Made by a program: the position numbers and the translations under genes. A DNA stretch of 64,000 nucleotides, from the NCBI GenBank assembly GCA_949987565.1, contig OX465113.1, positions 2,076,264 to 2,140,263 on the forward strand. Reading direction: 5' to 3'. The stretch is from Luidia sarsii (Eukaryota > Echinodermata > Asteroidea > Paxillosida > Luidiidae). The notes below the pieces were generated by a model that saw nothing but the letters and a program-made list of their open reading frames with translations, was not told where the DNA came from and ran no database searches. Each line of letters begins with the position of its first letter. The stretch's first letter is position 1. This document shows positions 34,195-46,790 of the stretch, in pieces.

Positions 34195-35025
34195 GTTGGA
34201 GGGTGGGAGAGATGGAGACATAGATAGGGAGAGAGACAGAGAAAACCTGGAGAGACAGAGACAGAGACAGAGACAGAGACAGAGATAGAGACTGGGGCTG
34301 AGACAGAGACAGAGACAGAGACAGAGACAGAGATAGAGACTGGGGCAGAGACAGGAACAGAGACAGAGATAGAGATAGAGATAGAGACTGGGGCAGAGAC
34401 AGGGACAGAGACACAGACAGAGACAGAGACAGAGACAGAGACAGAGAAAGAGACTGGGGCAGAGACAGAGATAGAGATAGAGATAGAGACTCGGGCAGAG
34501 ACAGGGACAGAGACAGAGACAGAGATAAAGATAGAGATAGAGACTGGGGCAGAGACAGAGACAGAGATAAAGATAGAGACTCGGGCAGAGACAGGGACAG
34601 AGACAGAGACAGAGATAGAGATAGAGATAGAGACTCGGGCAGAGACAGGGACAGAGACAGAGACAGAGATAAAGATAGAGATAGAGACTGGGGCAGAGAC
34701 AGAGACAGAGACAGAGACAGAGACAGAGAAAGAGACTGGGGCAGAGACAGAGACAGAGATAGAGATAGAGACTCGGGCAGAGACAGGGACAGAGACAGAG
34801 ACAGAGATAAAGATAGAGATAGAGACTGGGGCAGAGACAGAGACAGAGACAGAGACAGAGACAGAGAAAGAGACTGGGGCAGAGACAGAGACAGTGACAG
34901 TGACAGAGACAGAGACAGACGAAAACAGAGACAGAGAGAGAGAGAGAGCAAGAGGGATAGAGATGGAAATATATATAGAGAGAGAGATGGAGAGGATAGA
35001 GAGAGAAAAAAAACCCCCAGGTAGT
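34195..35025. repeat. GAGACA hexamer satellite with marker variants
   Basis: (GAGACA)n with GAGATA, and marker units GACTGGGGCA and GACTCGGGCA spaced by multiples of six (for example 48, 66 and 36 bases). The order of markers shows higher-order duplication. Minus-strand frames of 308 and 268 codons (Ser-Val, Leu-Ser) are artefacts. Confidence 0.93.
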
Positions 35026-35178
35026 TTAAAGGTCAAACTCCGCTCAAATTCCGCCGAGACCAAAGCCCCTTACCTTGTCTTAACAAGGAGTTATTAGGCG
35101 AACTCCGTGGTCTTACCTTGAAGTAGACTGAGAGAAACTCAGAGAAATTGGGCGACTGAAAGAGAGACAGGGGAGAGG

Positions 35179-37215
<2,037 letters not shown>

Positions 37216-37682
37216 CCATCTTCGTCTTAATATACTTCTTCTTATTCTTCTGCTTCAATCTCCTCATTGTATTTCTTCTTCGAATTTTCCTTCTTCTTCC
37301 TCTTCTTTTTCAAAATCTTCTTTAAATTCTTCTTTAAATTCTTCTTTAAATTCTTCTTTAAATTCTTCTTTAAATTCTTCTTTGAATTCTTCTTCAAATT
37401 CTCCTTCAAATTCACTTTCAAATTCTCTTTCAAATTCTCTTTCAAATTCTCTTTCAAAATCTTCTTAAAATTCTTCTTCAAATTCTTTTTCAAATTCTCC
37501 TTCAAATTCTTCTTCAAATTCTTTTCCAAATTCTTTTTCAAATTCTTCTTCTAATTCTTCTTCTAATTCTTCTTCAAATTCTTTTCCAAATTCTTTTTCA
37601 AATTCTTCTTCTAATTCTTCTTCAAATTCTCCTTCAAATTCTTCTTCAAATTCTTCTTCAAATCTTTCTTCTTCTTCAGATT
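37216..37682. repeat. TTCTTTAAA/TTCTTCAAA array
   Basis: Mostly 12-base AAATTCTTCTTT units (37,320-37,385) changing to AAATTCTTCTTC and variants. Related in motif to the arrays at 15,565 and 16,313. The Lys/Asn/Leu minus-strand frame is an artefact. Confidence 0.92.
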
Positions 37683-38639
37683 AGCGGGTTAAAGATTCTT
37701 GTCCTACGCAAGACGTGCGGCTTTCTTATGAAGTAGAGACCAAGGTAAGCTCAGGTGAGGCACAGTATCTGTGTCCTCGACTGAAGACGGGAAGGCGTCT
37801 CCGTCTGCACCCGATCGGCAGGGTGTCCTGAAGTGGGTCAGGGGGGAAGCGCTCGCATTAGCCCACTGGTTTCCTGCTGCTGTCTGCTCGGATGCTCCGT
37901 CCTCCCCTCCCCCTCCTCCCCCTCCCCCTAACCACTCTCAAGAGAGACCCAGAAAGAGAGATGAGGGAACCTCTGCAGGAGCCATCAACTCTTTGACCCA
38001 GAAAACATGATATTCCAGAATTCGATTCCAGTACCTGCACTAATCCTACTGGGCCTGTGGGAGAAGAGAGTTGGCTTGGTTTTTCGCTTCACAAAGGCGA
38101 ATCAATTATGTTGGCTAAGTTTTCACAGACATTCTTGTTTTGAAAACAAATAGGAGCGGAGTAACATGCAGCCAGACTCGCCAATTCGAGACTCTTAGAG
38201 GCATTTGTGCTCGGCTAACAGAGGTCCTGGAACTCCCAGGGAGGTTGAGGGACCGACCATGGAGCTATAACTTATAGCTCCGTGGACCGACGAAGCAAAA
38301 ACGGGATGGTCCCCAGACCCTGGCAACGCGACGAAACGAGACGGCGATGCCGTCACGACTTGAAGCCGAACCCGGAGGGGTTACGGTATAGCTCTCCCCA
38401 TGAGCACGAACCGAGGCCCCATTCGTACACCGCCCGTTTAGCACGGTGTTGAAACAAAGGGGGAAACCCGAGGTGTCTGGTCTTCGAATTCTCCACCTCG
38501 TCTGTTTCCAGACTACTGGTTAGGGTTAGGCTCATTCTCGAGTAGCCAAAACACAGCATCTCCTTTCGAGTTGCCGACGAGCTACAAAGGATCCAGTCAG
38601 ACGTGTCACGTCACAAAATATCGAGGCCAAATCCGAGTC
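37683..38639. other. Unique sequence with a 29-base palindrome
   Basis: 38,257-38,285 is a near-perfect palindrome around CTATAACTTATAG, arms of 14 bases with one G-T difference. No gene recognised. Confidence 0.5.
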
Positions 38640-39345
38640 ACATTTTCCTGAATCCGAGTCCAAGTCTGAATCACATTCTCCCGAGTCCGAGTCTAAAATG
38701 CGAGTCACATTCTCCCGAGTATGAGTCCAAGTCCGAGTCACATTCTCCCGAGTATGAGTCCAAGTCTGAGTCACATTCTCCCGAGTCTGAGTCACATTTC
38801 CCCGAGTCTGAGTCCAAGTCTGAGTCACATTCTCCCGAGTCCGAGTCCAAGTCTGAGTCACATTCTCTCGAGTCTGAGTCCAAGTCTGAGTCACATTCTC
38901 CCGAGTCTGAGTCCAAGTCTGAGTCCCATTCTCACGAGTCTGAGTCGAAGCCTGAGTCACATTCTCCCGAGTCCGAGTCCAAGTCTGAGTCACATTCTCC
39001 TGAGTCTGAGACCAAGTCTGAGTCACATTCTCCTGAGTCTGAGTCCACAAGTCTGAGTCACATTCTCCCGAGTCTGAGTCCAAGTCCGAGTCACATTCTC
39101 ACGAGTCTGAGTCGAAGCCTGAGTCACATTCTCCCGAGTCCGAGTCCAAGTCCGAGTCATATTCTCCTAAGTCCGAGTCACATTCTCCCGAGTCTGAGTC
39201 ACATTCTCCCGAGTCTGAGTCACATTCTCCCGAGTCTGAGTCACATTCTCCCGAGTCAGAGTCACATTCTCCCGAGTCTGAGTCACATTCTCCCGAGTCT
39301 GAGTCACATTCTCCCGAGTCAGAGTCACAAAGTCTGAGTCTCGCT
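38640..39345. repeat. GAGTC minisatellite that switches from 33 to 21 bp
   Basis: The left two thirds consist mainly of a 33-base unit (GAGTCACATTCTCCCGAGTC plus 13 more). From about 39,170 the unit is 21 bases, lacking the 12-base GAGTCCAAGTCT. Both lengths are multiples of three, so frames stay open on both strands: Ser/Glu/His plus (244 codons), Asp/Ser/Cys minus (183). The minus frame resembles acidic secreted repeats, but symmetry of openness argues against coding. Confidence 0.92.
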
Positions 39346-40449
39346 TTTAAGGCAAATACATGTCCGAGTCCGAGTCATTTGTTAACGTGACTCTCGTCAG
39401 AGTCACAGAAACTGACCCATCGTATGGTCAAGCTGAGCAGGAAGAAAGCCTGTGGATGGATAGTCTTCGGACTATGCAGTCCCTTGAACTGAAAACCCAT
39501 AAGAGGGGAATGACTAACACCATGTATGCCTCATTTGAACATGGTCACTAAAACAATAGCTCCTTTCTGTTCATCTCCTTCACAGCCCCCTTTCGAACTT
39601 TTCCAATTTGATTAATTCCCTTCTTGGATCCCTTCCATACCGCTTGGCCGCCCTAGTTTTCCACCTTGGCCTATCTTCTTCCACCCGTATCTGATTACTC
39701 CTTCCCCGGGAGACAGTGACGGTCCTGCTCGTCAAATCTGCCGATTCATCCCCGCCGAAACTCCTCTTCATCATTCTCTCTCAGCTCACCTTATGATGTC
39801 CTGACGCATACGCGGTGCAGACTTCGATTCCCAGTAAACCGAATACTACACTGTCCGCACCGAGGCAGAGTATCGATGAAGAGGTCGGGAACCGTCTGAG
39901 ACGTACCCGGCAGCGTCAGAATTGTTATTTTATTGGAATTTTGCGACTTGAATGAAGACCAATGAGCTGGCGCCTCTATTCAAATCAGTGCAGACGTCGC
40001 TCCTGTTTGGATGGCCGCTGTATATGTTAGAGCGTCATTTCGACATTTCGGATGTGGCCACGAGAACGTGTGAAGATGCAGCAGGTATAATCGAGTTGCT
40101 CTGCGGAGTAAAATGGATGCGCCGGCACAATGGTCTTCATTCAAGTCGCACAACTCCAAAATCGCGCCTGGCAATGCTTTAAAAGATTCGAGCAAAGTTT
40201 AAGAAAATGGAAAGCGATCCCTGGAGATAATTATATGCCAGGGTTGCCTTTTTGGCGGTAAAGCAAACAAGAATTTGTTCGACTCTTATACTCCACTGAG
40301 ATTTCCCTTGATATTTTAGTTACCTACGTTAGAGCAATTTTAGACAATTTTAGACATAAACAGCTAAACTAATTCGCGGTTAATCGACCTGTAGCCGGTC
40401 AAAGATCGTAGATTTTTTTTTTTTTTCTGAAGCCCTCAAATAAAGCTAG
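39346..40449. other. Unique sequence, nothing recognised
   Basis: Mixed composition, short frames only. Confidence 0.45.
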
Positions 40450-40530
40450 GATACAGGTGGTAGAGCGCCGGTAGGCCTCTACACGTTAAACCAGGGACTT
40501 GCGTTCAAATCCCGATCCAGTTAAATTTCA
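40450..40530 (+). repeat. tRNA-derived SINE head
   Basis: GGTGGTAGAGCGCCGGTAGG (A-box-like) and GCGTTCAAATCCCG (B-box-like) in tRNA order. The anticodon region is replaced by CTCTACACGTTAAACCAG, similar to other SINE heads here. Confidence 0.5.
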
Positions 40531-40959
40531 TGTTTCATGAAAACATGTTGAGACCCCCCAAAAATGGATAGCACACTGGTACGGAATAGCAAAGGAAATT
40601 GCTCTTAGGTCAAGTCGTAAATTATGATCAGAAACAGGATCACATTAAAAGCAGACACCTGGGCAGAATCTCACGCGATACGGCATCCTCATTCCTACTA
40701 TTTTTTTTTTCGTTTTTTTTCTGCTTCCAATTTTTTTGCTGAGCCATGATTATTCCCAGGGAGGCGTGCCCTGCTCGCCAGACTAGGCTGCGCTTGGCAC
40801 GGAGCGATACGCACAAGTGGTCGGTCCCGGAAGGGAGTCTGCGCCCAGACATTAAACGGTTGTTTTGTAATGGAGAGAGCTCATCGGGGCTCCCGTGGGA
40901 GATGCTGAGTTCCAGTTGGCCGTGGCCGCCTCGCTAACGGTACATCCGGAAATTCTGTT
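40531..40959. other. Unique sequence with T-rich runs
   Basis: T runs at about 40,702-40,740; no gene recognised. Confidence 0.45.
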
Positions 40960-41580
40960 CCCCTCCTCGTTCTCCTCCTCGCTCGCTCAATCGCTCCCTC
41001 CCCTCTGTCACTCCCTTCCCCCTCCCTCCCTGCTCATCTCCGTCCTCCTCTCTCCCTCCCGTCTTTCCTTCGAACCCATGTCCCTCCTCTTCTTCTCCTC
41101 CCTCCCTCCCTCCCTGCACCCATCCTCTGTACCTCATGCTCTCCCTTACCCTTTCTCCCTCTATCTCCTCCCTCCATCCCTGCCTCGCTCCCTCCCTCCC
41201 TCCCTCCCTGCACCCATCCTCTGTATTTCATGCCCTCACTTACCCTCTCTCCCTTTATCCCCTCCCTCCATCCCTGCCTCGCTCCCTCCCTCCCTCCCTC
41301 CCTGCACCCATCCTCTGTATCTCATGCCCTCACTTACCCTCTCTCCCTTTATCCCCTCCCTCCATCCCTGCCTCGCTCCCTCACTCAGTCCCTCCCTCCT
41401 TACCTCTCCCCTCCCCTCTCTCCCTCCCTCTCTCCCTCCCTCATTGAATCCCCTCTCTCCCTCCCTCCCTTCCTGCATCTCTGCCTTCCATCCATCTCTC
41501 CCTTCCTCCCCCTTCCTCTCCCTCCATGCTCCCTGCCTGCCTCCCTCCATGCCCCCTCCCTCTCCCCCTCCCTACCAATC
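40960..41580. repeat. CCTCC polypyrimidine tract with a 94-bp higher-order repeat
   Basis: TGCACCCATCCTCTGT occurs at 41,115, 41,209 and 41,303, exactly 94 bases apart, embedded in (CCTC)n. Large minus- and plus-strand frames are artefacts. Confidence 0.92.
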
Positions 41581-41895
41581 ACCGAAACCCGAAGGAATTC
41601 AGGCTCGATGTTAGTAGAATTCCAAGAGTTGCGTTGTTCTATCCATTTCCCTGCAATCCGGTGACGAGAGACGGTCAATCTCTTACCTAGTCCCAGCGGA
41701 GAGTTACACGGGGAGGTGAAAAAGAAGAGAGAACGAACTCGCGTTTAGACTCGTACGTGACGCATCGCGACCATCAATGATATTCGATCGGTGTACGCGC
41801 TGTCGTACGAACGAATGGTAACGAACTCTAGGTTTGGCGCCAAGGTCACTTCCTCCCTGCGGGGCCCTCTGTTGTCAGTTGAAACAACAAACCTA
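41581..41895. other. Left flank of the ACCG array
   Basis: The last 65 bases (about 41,830-41,893), with GCGCCAAGGTCACTTCCTCC, are repeated in diverged form at 43,279-43,337 on the far side of the array. Confidence 0.7.
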
Positions 41896-43205
41896 CTGAC
41901 TGATCCACCGACCGACCCACCGACCGACCAACTGACTGACCGACCGATCGACCAACTGACCGACCGACCGACCGACCAACTGACCGACCGACCGACCGAC
42001 CAACTGACCGACAGACCGACCCACCGACCGACCGACCCACCGACCGACCGACCGACCGACCGACCGACCGACCGACCCACCGACCGACCCACCGACCGAC
42101 CGACCGACCGACCGACCAACTGACCGACCAACTGACCGACCGACCGACCGACCAACTGACCGACCGACCGACCGACCAACTGACCGACAGACCGACCCAC
42201 CGACCGACCGACCGACAGAACGACCGACCGACCGACCCACCGACCGACCGACCCACCGACCGACCGACCGACCCACCGACCGACCATCCAACCGACCGAC
42301 CAACCGACCGACCGACTGACCAACTGACCGACAGACCGACCGACCGACCGACCGACCGACCGACCGACCGACCGACAGAACGACCGACCCACCGACCCAC
42401 CGACCGACCGACCGACCCACCGACAGAACGACCGACCAACTGACCGACCAACTGACCGACCGACCGACCGACCGAACGACCGACCGACCAACTGACCGAC
42501 AGACCGACCCACCAACCGACCGACCAACCGACCGACCGACTGACCCACCGACCGACCCACCGACCGACCAACCGACAAAACCCACCGACCGACCGACCGA
42601 CCCACCGACCGACCGACCGACCCACCGACCGACCCACCGACCGACCAACCGACAAAACCCACCGACCGACCGACCCACCGACCGACCGACCGACCCACCG
42701 ACCGACCATCCAACCGACCGACCAACCGACCGACCGACTGACCAACTGACCGACAGACCGACCGACCGACCGACCGACCGACCGACCGACAGAACGACCG
42801 ACCGACCGACCGACCGACCCACCGACAGAACGACCGACCAACTGACCGACCAACTGACCGACCGACCGACCGACCGAACGACCGACCGACCAACTGACCG
42901 ACAGACCGACCCACCAACCGACCGACCGACCGACCCACCGACCGACCAACCGACAAAACCCACCGACCGACCGACCGACCCACCGACCGACCGACCCACC
43001 GACCGACCCACCGACCGACCAACCGACAAAACCCACCGACCGACCGACCGACCCACCGACCGACCGACCCACCGACCGACCCACCGACCGACCAACCGAC
43101 AAAACCCACCGACCGACCGACCAACCGACAAAACCCACCGACCGACCAACCGACAAAACCCACCGACCGACCGACCGACCCACCGACCGACCGACCGACC
43201 CACCC
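41896..43205. repeat. 1.3-kb ACCG tetranucleotide satellite
   Basis: (ACCG)n interrupted by CAACTGACCGAC, AGACCGACCC and CAAAACCCACCG variants. CCATCCAACCGACCGACCAA recurs 422 bases apart (about 42,285 and 42,707), with matching surroundings, so a higher-order block was duplicated. Minus-strand frames of 488, 464 and 436 codons in all three phases (Val-Gly-Arg-Ser) prove that openness here is trivial. Confidence 0.95.
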
Positions 43206-43206
43206 A

Positions 43207-43440
43207 GACACTCCACAGACACTGCCATTGCTTGGGCCAAAAAGATATGAATTTTTTACTTGTATGTGGTGTTTCTGTGTAGCGCCAACGTCACTTCCTT
43301 CCTGTAGCGCCCTCTGTCGTCATGATGAGTATAAACCAACCGACCGACCAGAACTCCATAGACACTGCCGTTGCTTTGGCCAAAGAGATACGAAATTAAC
43401 TAATGACCTTAATTTGTGCTGCATGTGGTGTTTCTGTCAT
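43207..43440 (+). repeat. Duplicated flank unit of the ACCG array
   Basis: GACACTGCCATTGCTTGGGC at 43,217 and the similar GACACTGCCGTTGCTTTGGC at 43,360 begin two related blocks, each ending TGTGGTGTTTCTGT. Between them lie a copy of the left flank and a three-unit ACCG run. The original state was probably a tandem repeat carrying a short ACCG run, one of which expanded enormously. Confidence 0.8.
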
Positions 43441-43565
43441 TCAATAAACCATTCATACGCGATTCGAGAGCTCTCATTTGATTAATGATTATGAACTCCG
43501 AGTATTAACATTTCACTGTCATTCTTGTATCGTCAATATTCAAAGTGATAGGCCTATACAAAAAA

Positions 43566-43735
43566 TGGTGCAAACTGCTTACTGACTAAAATTACCAAAA
43601 TGCAAATCTTAAAATTTAGTGGGCCTGACGTTTCGATCCTAGCAGGACCTTTGTCAAAGGCAGAGTGCCTTTGAGAAAGGTCCTGCTAGGATCGAAACGT
43701 CAGGCCCACTCAATTTTAAGATCGTCATTATTCAT
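43566..43735. repeat. Family 1, copy 6: 117-bp near-perfect palindrome
   Basis: Arms 43,606-43,662 and 43,666-43,722 (57 bases each) are reverse complements with two mismatches around a 3-base loop. Each arm holds the family core. The leader AAACTGCTTACTGACTAAAA precedes the left arm and matches 63,770 in reverse. Confidence 0.93.
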
Positions 43736-44367
43736 TGATTTACAGCGGGCCAATGTAATGTCAGTGATGACCAATCCATGTGTCCCTTTTTGTAATAACA
43801 AAAACCGGCTTTCAGTTAGTTCCCGATGAAGCGATTTTCGACGACCTGATTGTAAACTTTCAATCGTGAATAAACTCCTGTTTTGTTTCCAGACTTGCTT
43901 CGAAAACTAATCGAATTTGCATAAACATGCGTTCGGTTTCAACCGAATCCTGGAACCGTTGGGATGTTAGGAAACAGCTGCTCCAGGGGGGAGAGATTCT
44001 CTGAGAGAAGCAACCGGGCACTTGCGGCTTTCAGCCCCCCCCCCTCATCCCCTCCAACGTCCCACTCGGTTTTATTAGTGTTTGGGGGTGTTTCATAAGA
44101 AGTGGGCCTGTATTGCCATGTACAGGCGATTGGGATTTTCCTGTCGAGGGAAATTGAGGCCATTAGAAAGCCGGGCTGCTGAATGTATCATTGAGATGCC
44201 CCGTCCGCCCTCCCTCCAACCCCCCGTGTCCTCCCCTCTCCCCCCTTTCCCCGCCGGAGTGAATTGTGTCTACCGTTTTCTAGACCCTTTTTCTTACCCC
44301 CCTCGTGTTTTTCAGCTCGTGTAATACGCACGCTAGCTTGCCCGTGATGCGCAGAGACCTGGAGGTT
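43736..44367. other. Unique sequence, nothing recognised
   Basis: C run near 44,034-44,044 and a C-rich part at 44,215-44,255; no gene recognised. Confidence 0.45.
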
Positions 44368-45075
44368 CTTCACCCTCTCTCTCTCTCCCTCTCCCTCTCT
44401 CGGTCCTTCAGTGAGTCATTAAAGTGTCAGTGGCAGAACAGGTGCAAGATATTAATGAATGCTGTGAACTTGACACGGATAGAAAAAACCCGGGAGAGAC
44501 GGGGAGACAGACAGAGAGACAGAGAACCATAGAGACAAAGGGAGATAAAGAGACCGTGGCACACAGAGACAGAGAGACAGCAAGAAACAGAGCCACAAAG
44601 AAATAGATAGATAGATACAGAGAGATACAGAGAGACAGAGAGAAAAAGAGATACAGAGAGACACAAAAAGATAGACAGAGATGTAGAGAAAAACAGATAT
44701 ACAGAGAGACACATCATGGATAGAGAGAGACAGAGAGAAACAGAGATACAGAGACAGAGAGACAGAGAGAGATAGAGACAGAGAGATAAAGAGAGAAAGA
44801 GAGCCAGAGAGAGATAGAGAGACATAGAGACACAGAGAGACAAAGTGACAGAGACAGAGAGACGCACAGAGAGAAAGACACACAGACAGATACAGAGAGA
44901 CAGAGTGACCGAGAGACAGAGAGACACAAAGAGACAAAGAAAGAAAGAGACACAAAATCGAGTAAGACAGAGATAGGCCTATAGAGAGAGACAGAGAGAA
45001 ATGGTGAGGCATCAGAAAGAGAGTCAAAGACAGAGACAGAGAGATCGATATGGAAACAGTGAGAAAGATAAAGAG
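44368..45075. repeat. GAGACAGAGAGA tract
   Basis: Purine-rich GACAGAGA and GATACAGAGA repeats, moderately degenerate. Ser/Leu-rich minus frames of 166 and 191 codons are artefacts. Confidence 0.9.
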
Positions 45076-45334
45076 GGATGTTTAAACACAAGACAGACTT
45101 GAGCGATGAGGTCGATGCCCCAAACGCTAAACAGGCTCAGATAACTCGGAAACACAGGAATGGTCCATCGATTACAGGGGAACAACAAACCAATGCAGGG
45201 CAACAAAATGGAGCGGCAAATCCCACGTTGTTTCTCACGCAGAGTGACTTGCACGGAAAGGTCCAAGCCGTATACGTCTCTGCAGTGGCCGACTCCAGTC
45301 GATAGGGTTTTTACAAGATGGCGAGTGTCAAGTT

Positions 45335-45385
45335 CACAGGGGGGCCTGACGACGTTTCGATCGTGGCAGGATCCTTACGGGTCTT
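45335..45385 (+). repeat. Dispersed repeat family 1, copy 7 (degenerate)
   Basis: GGGGCCTGACGACGTTTCGATCG-like core with a 3-base ACG duplication (CTGACGACG instead of CTGACG). Only the core is recognisable. Confidence 0.6.
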
Positions 45386-45559
45386 TTCCCCGCATTTGGA
45401 ACGGGTTTCTGCTGGGATCCAACGCTTATGTCTATGAAGATTACTGAAAATATTTTGATTGATTGAAATAAATCTGTTTTTTTATTGATGAATCCTTTGA
45501 AATGTGAAAATGAATATAATATACAACATGAAATAAAAAATTAAAAATAAGGACAAAAA

Positions 45560-46640
45560 GTTTGATCCCATGGGATGCAACAGTACATTTTCCTTCTTCA
45601 AATTACCAAGTACTAACCCAACCTATAAGTATCTGAAATTTCGACCAAAAGTCAACTGGTGCGCATGGCGTGTCGTGGGTGTCCCAGGGTCTGTAACCTC
45701 AAGGTTGCAGGTTCGATCCCCAGGGATGTAACGTAACATTTTTCTTCTTCAAATTACTGAGTACAAACCCAACCTATAAGTATTTGAAATTTCGACCAAA
45801 AGTCAACTGGTGCGCATGGCGTGTCGTGGGTGTCCCAGGGTCTGTTACCTCAAGGTTGCAGGTTCGATTCCCAGAGATGCAACAGTTTTTTTTCCTTAAA
45901 ATTACCAAGTACAAACCCAACCTATAAGTATCTGAAATTTGAACGAAAAATCAACTGGTGCGCATGGCGTGTCGTAGTTGTCCCAGGGTCTGTAACTTCA
46001 AGGTTTCAGGTTCGATCCCCGGGGATGTAACATAACATTTTTCTTCTTCAAATTACCAAGTACAAACCCAACCTATAAGTATCTGAAATTTCGACCAAAA
46101 GTCAACTGGTGCCCATGGCGTGTCGTGGGTGTCCCAGGGTCTGTAACCTCAAGGTTGCAGGTTCGATCCCCGGGTATGTAACATAACATTTTTCTTCCTC
46201 AAATTACTAAGTACAAACCCAACCTATAAGTATCTGAAATTTCGACCAAAAGTCAACCGGTGCGCATGGCGTGTCGTGGGTGTCCCAGGGTCTGTAACCT
46301 CAAGGTTGCAGGTTCGATCCCCGTGTATGTAACATAACATTTTTCTTCTTCAAATTACTAAGTACAAACCCAACCTATAAGTATCTGAAATTTCGACCAA
46401 AAGTCAACTGGTGCGCATGGCGTGTCGTGGGTGTCCCAGGGTCTGTAACCTCAAGGTTGCAGGTTCGATCCCCAAGGATGCAACAGTTAAATTTTTCTTC
46501 TTCAAATTACCAAGTACAAACCCAACCTATAAGTATCTGAAATTTCGACCAAAAGTCAACTGGTGCGCATAGCGTGGCGTGGGTGTCCCAGGGTCTGTAA
46601 CCTCAAGGTTGCAGGTTCGATCCCCGGCGATGTCGAGTCT
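45560..46640 (+). repeat. Seven-copy, 151-bp array of tRNA-like units
   Basis: ACCTATAAG starts at 45,621, 45,772, 45,920, 46,071, 46,222, 46,373 and 46,525, periods of 148-152. Each unit has the AT-rich body (TTCTTCAAATTAC, CCCAACCTATAAG, ATTTCGACCAAAAGTCAAC) and a tRNA-like end with GTGCGCATGGCGTGTCG, AACCTCAAGGTT and a B box GCAGGTTCGATCCC. AACC/GGTT could form an anticodon-like stem with only a 4-base loop. This is a tRNA-derived SINE turned into a satellite. A partial unit (GGGATGCAACAGT) precedes the first. Confidence 0.92.
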
Positions 46641-46734
46641 TGAATTTCATCTTTTTTAATTATATTAAGGTAACCGAAGGTTTAAATAGATTGGTTTTTT
46701 AGGGGTGGGTGGGGGGGACTCATGAGGCTAGAGG

Positions 46735-46785
46735 TTCAGTGGCTCGACTGGGAACCTCAAGGCCGAGGGTTCGATCCCGGGTGGA
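46735..46785 (+). repeat. tRNA-like unit abutting the 18-bp array
   Basis: GTTCAGTGGCTCGACTGG, AACCTCAAGGCCGAGG and a B box GGGTTCGATCCCGGG. It shares AACCTCAAGG and the B box with the 151-bp units but lacks their body. Confidence 0.6.
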
Positions 46786-46790
46786 TGCAC

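Noticed and set aside
34137..35063. 308-codon Ser-Val minus-strand frame resembling a Ser-rich secreted protein
   Set aside because: Direct translation of the GAGACA hexamer satellite.
38518..38532. Telomere-like TTAGGGTTAGG
   Set aside because: Only about two units; no array.
38532..39337. Acidic Asp-Ser (minus) or Ser-Glu-His (plus) repeat protein
   Set aside because: Periods of 33 and 21 bases keep both strands open. No signal peptide or non-repeat domain is visible on either side.
41745..43240. Three overlapping minus-strand open frames of 436-488 codons
   Set aside because: All three phases are open only because the ACCG repeat has no stop codon in any of them; the residues are only Val, Gly, Arg, Ser and Trp.
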